Assembly: GCF_026625145.1 (NCBI RefSeq)
Contig: NZ_CP113088.1
Coordinates: forward strand, 2,397,501-2,461,500
DNA length: 64,000 bases
Direction: 5' to 3'
Source: Lacinutrix neustonica
GTDB taxonomy: Bacteria > Bacteroidota > Bacteroidia > Flavobacteriales > Flavobacteriaceae
The notes under the pieces are model-generated. The model was given only the letters and a program-made list of their open reading frames with translations, was not told the origin of the DNA and searched no databases. Positions 63,558 to 64,000 of this stretch are shown here, in pieces. The translations under genes and the position numbers were made by a program. The stretch's first letter is position 1. Each line of letters starts with the position of its first letter.

Positions 63558-64000
63558 ACCGCTACATACATTAGTTTCTGCTTTTGCCTGCGGGCCTCAT
63601 TGGGGGTCAGAAATTGGGATGGGCTGGAATTGGGTGATTAGCACCAGCAACTTTTGTCAGCTAACGGTGATAACCGAACTGGGTTTTAAAAAAGATATTG
63701 AGGCTGTGCTTCCTGATTTAGAGATTAAATTCCCGCCAAAATTTTACTATATAGATATTGGAGCACGGGGGCGAAAATTATTTTGGAAACAGGGTGCCGC
63801 AAGCTTTTATAGTCACTACAAAAGGTGGCAAAAAAAGGCCTATGTGCTCGCAAAAGAATTGTTAGAAAAGGAAGATTTTGATGTCATCCATCAATTGAAT
63901 ATGATTGGATATCGTGAGCCAGGTTATCTCTCGGAAGATTCAAGGAAAGCCATATATTATTGGGCCAATAGGAGGATACAACCAATTCCCGCAATCTTAT
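63547..64000 (+). CDS. Glycosyltransferase, partial (3' end outside window)
   Basis: The start ATG at 63547 overlaps the previous gene by 11 bases. The visible part begins MENKPLHTLVSAFACGPHWG with SEIGMGWNWV, the usual N-terminus of GT4-type enzymes that bind an acceptor. The frame breaks at about 63932, where TATCTCTCGGAAG stands for TATCTCTGGAAG; repair gives GYREPGYLWKIQGKPYIIGP and then IGGYNQFP, a strong family block. It continues beyond base 64000. Confidence 0.8.
   Translation, partial: MENKPLHTLVSAFACGPHWGSEIGMGWNWVISTSNFCQLTVITELGFKKDIEAVLPDLEIKFPPKFYYIDIGARGRKLFWKQGAASFYSHYKRWQKKAYVLAKELLEKEDFDVIHQLNMIGYREPGYLSEDSRKAIYYWANRRIQPIPAIL

Overview
The window reads as a chromosomal segment of a member of the Flavobacteriaceae (Bacteroidota). 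The evidence is low G+C, type IX secretion (T9SS) sorting domains on large secreted proteases, gliding and T9SS genes (sprE/porW, gldH), Bacteroidota -7 promoter boxes of the form TAnnTTTG, an atp operon without atpD and atpC, and familiar flavobacterial neighbours (PSP1 protein-gldH-PBP1; dut-nucleotidyltransferase-TPR-DUF4292-EnvC). The species cannot be named from this sequence alone.

Layout. 0-1.5 kb: an ABC exporter pair. 1.7-10.5 kb: sprE, bactofilin, atpZ and atpBEFHAG. 10.7-20.8 kb: a lipoprotein, a flippase, and a cell-envelope cluster (dut, nucleotidyltransferase, TPR protein, DUF4292 lipoprotein, EnvC-like protein), then a thioesterase, an HU/SPOR protein and dprA. 20.8-26.6 kb: an accessory island with a REP-associated transposase, six copies of a 23-bp palindrome, gene tails without heads, two DUF6705-like genes, and two putative metallopeptidase domains each followed by a small exported protein. 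26.9-42.6 kb: mostly core genes (trpS, plsC-like, an ECF sigma operon, recA, trhO, PSP1/gldH/PBP1, CoA-transferase scoAB, a fused oligopeptide ABC ATPase). 42.7-56.9 kb: four consecutive T9SS-secreted metalloproteases of four different peptidase families (M43, M4, M12B-like, M36) sharing GEVED, FN3, MAM-like and sorting modules. Each is preceded about 130-150 nt upstream of its start by the same TTACGG-N6-CCGTAA palindrome, one copy being half degenerate. 58.5-64 kb: the start of an exopolysaccharide/O-antigen locus (WecA-like transferase, flippase, polymerase, two glycosyltransferases) running off the window end.

Data quality. About forty genes or gene segments, including recA, atpA, trpS and PBP1, are broken by single-base changes. 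In nearly every case the frame is restored if the true sequence is CCAGA (TCTGG on the other strand). The direction of the error follows the bases after CCAGA, so these look like a consensus base-calling artefact, possibly at a modified motif, and not real pseudogenes. I therefore give full-length coordinates for the affected genes and state where each frame breaks. A few other breaks lie in homopolymers.
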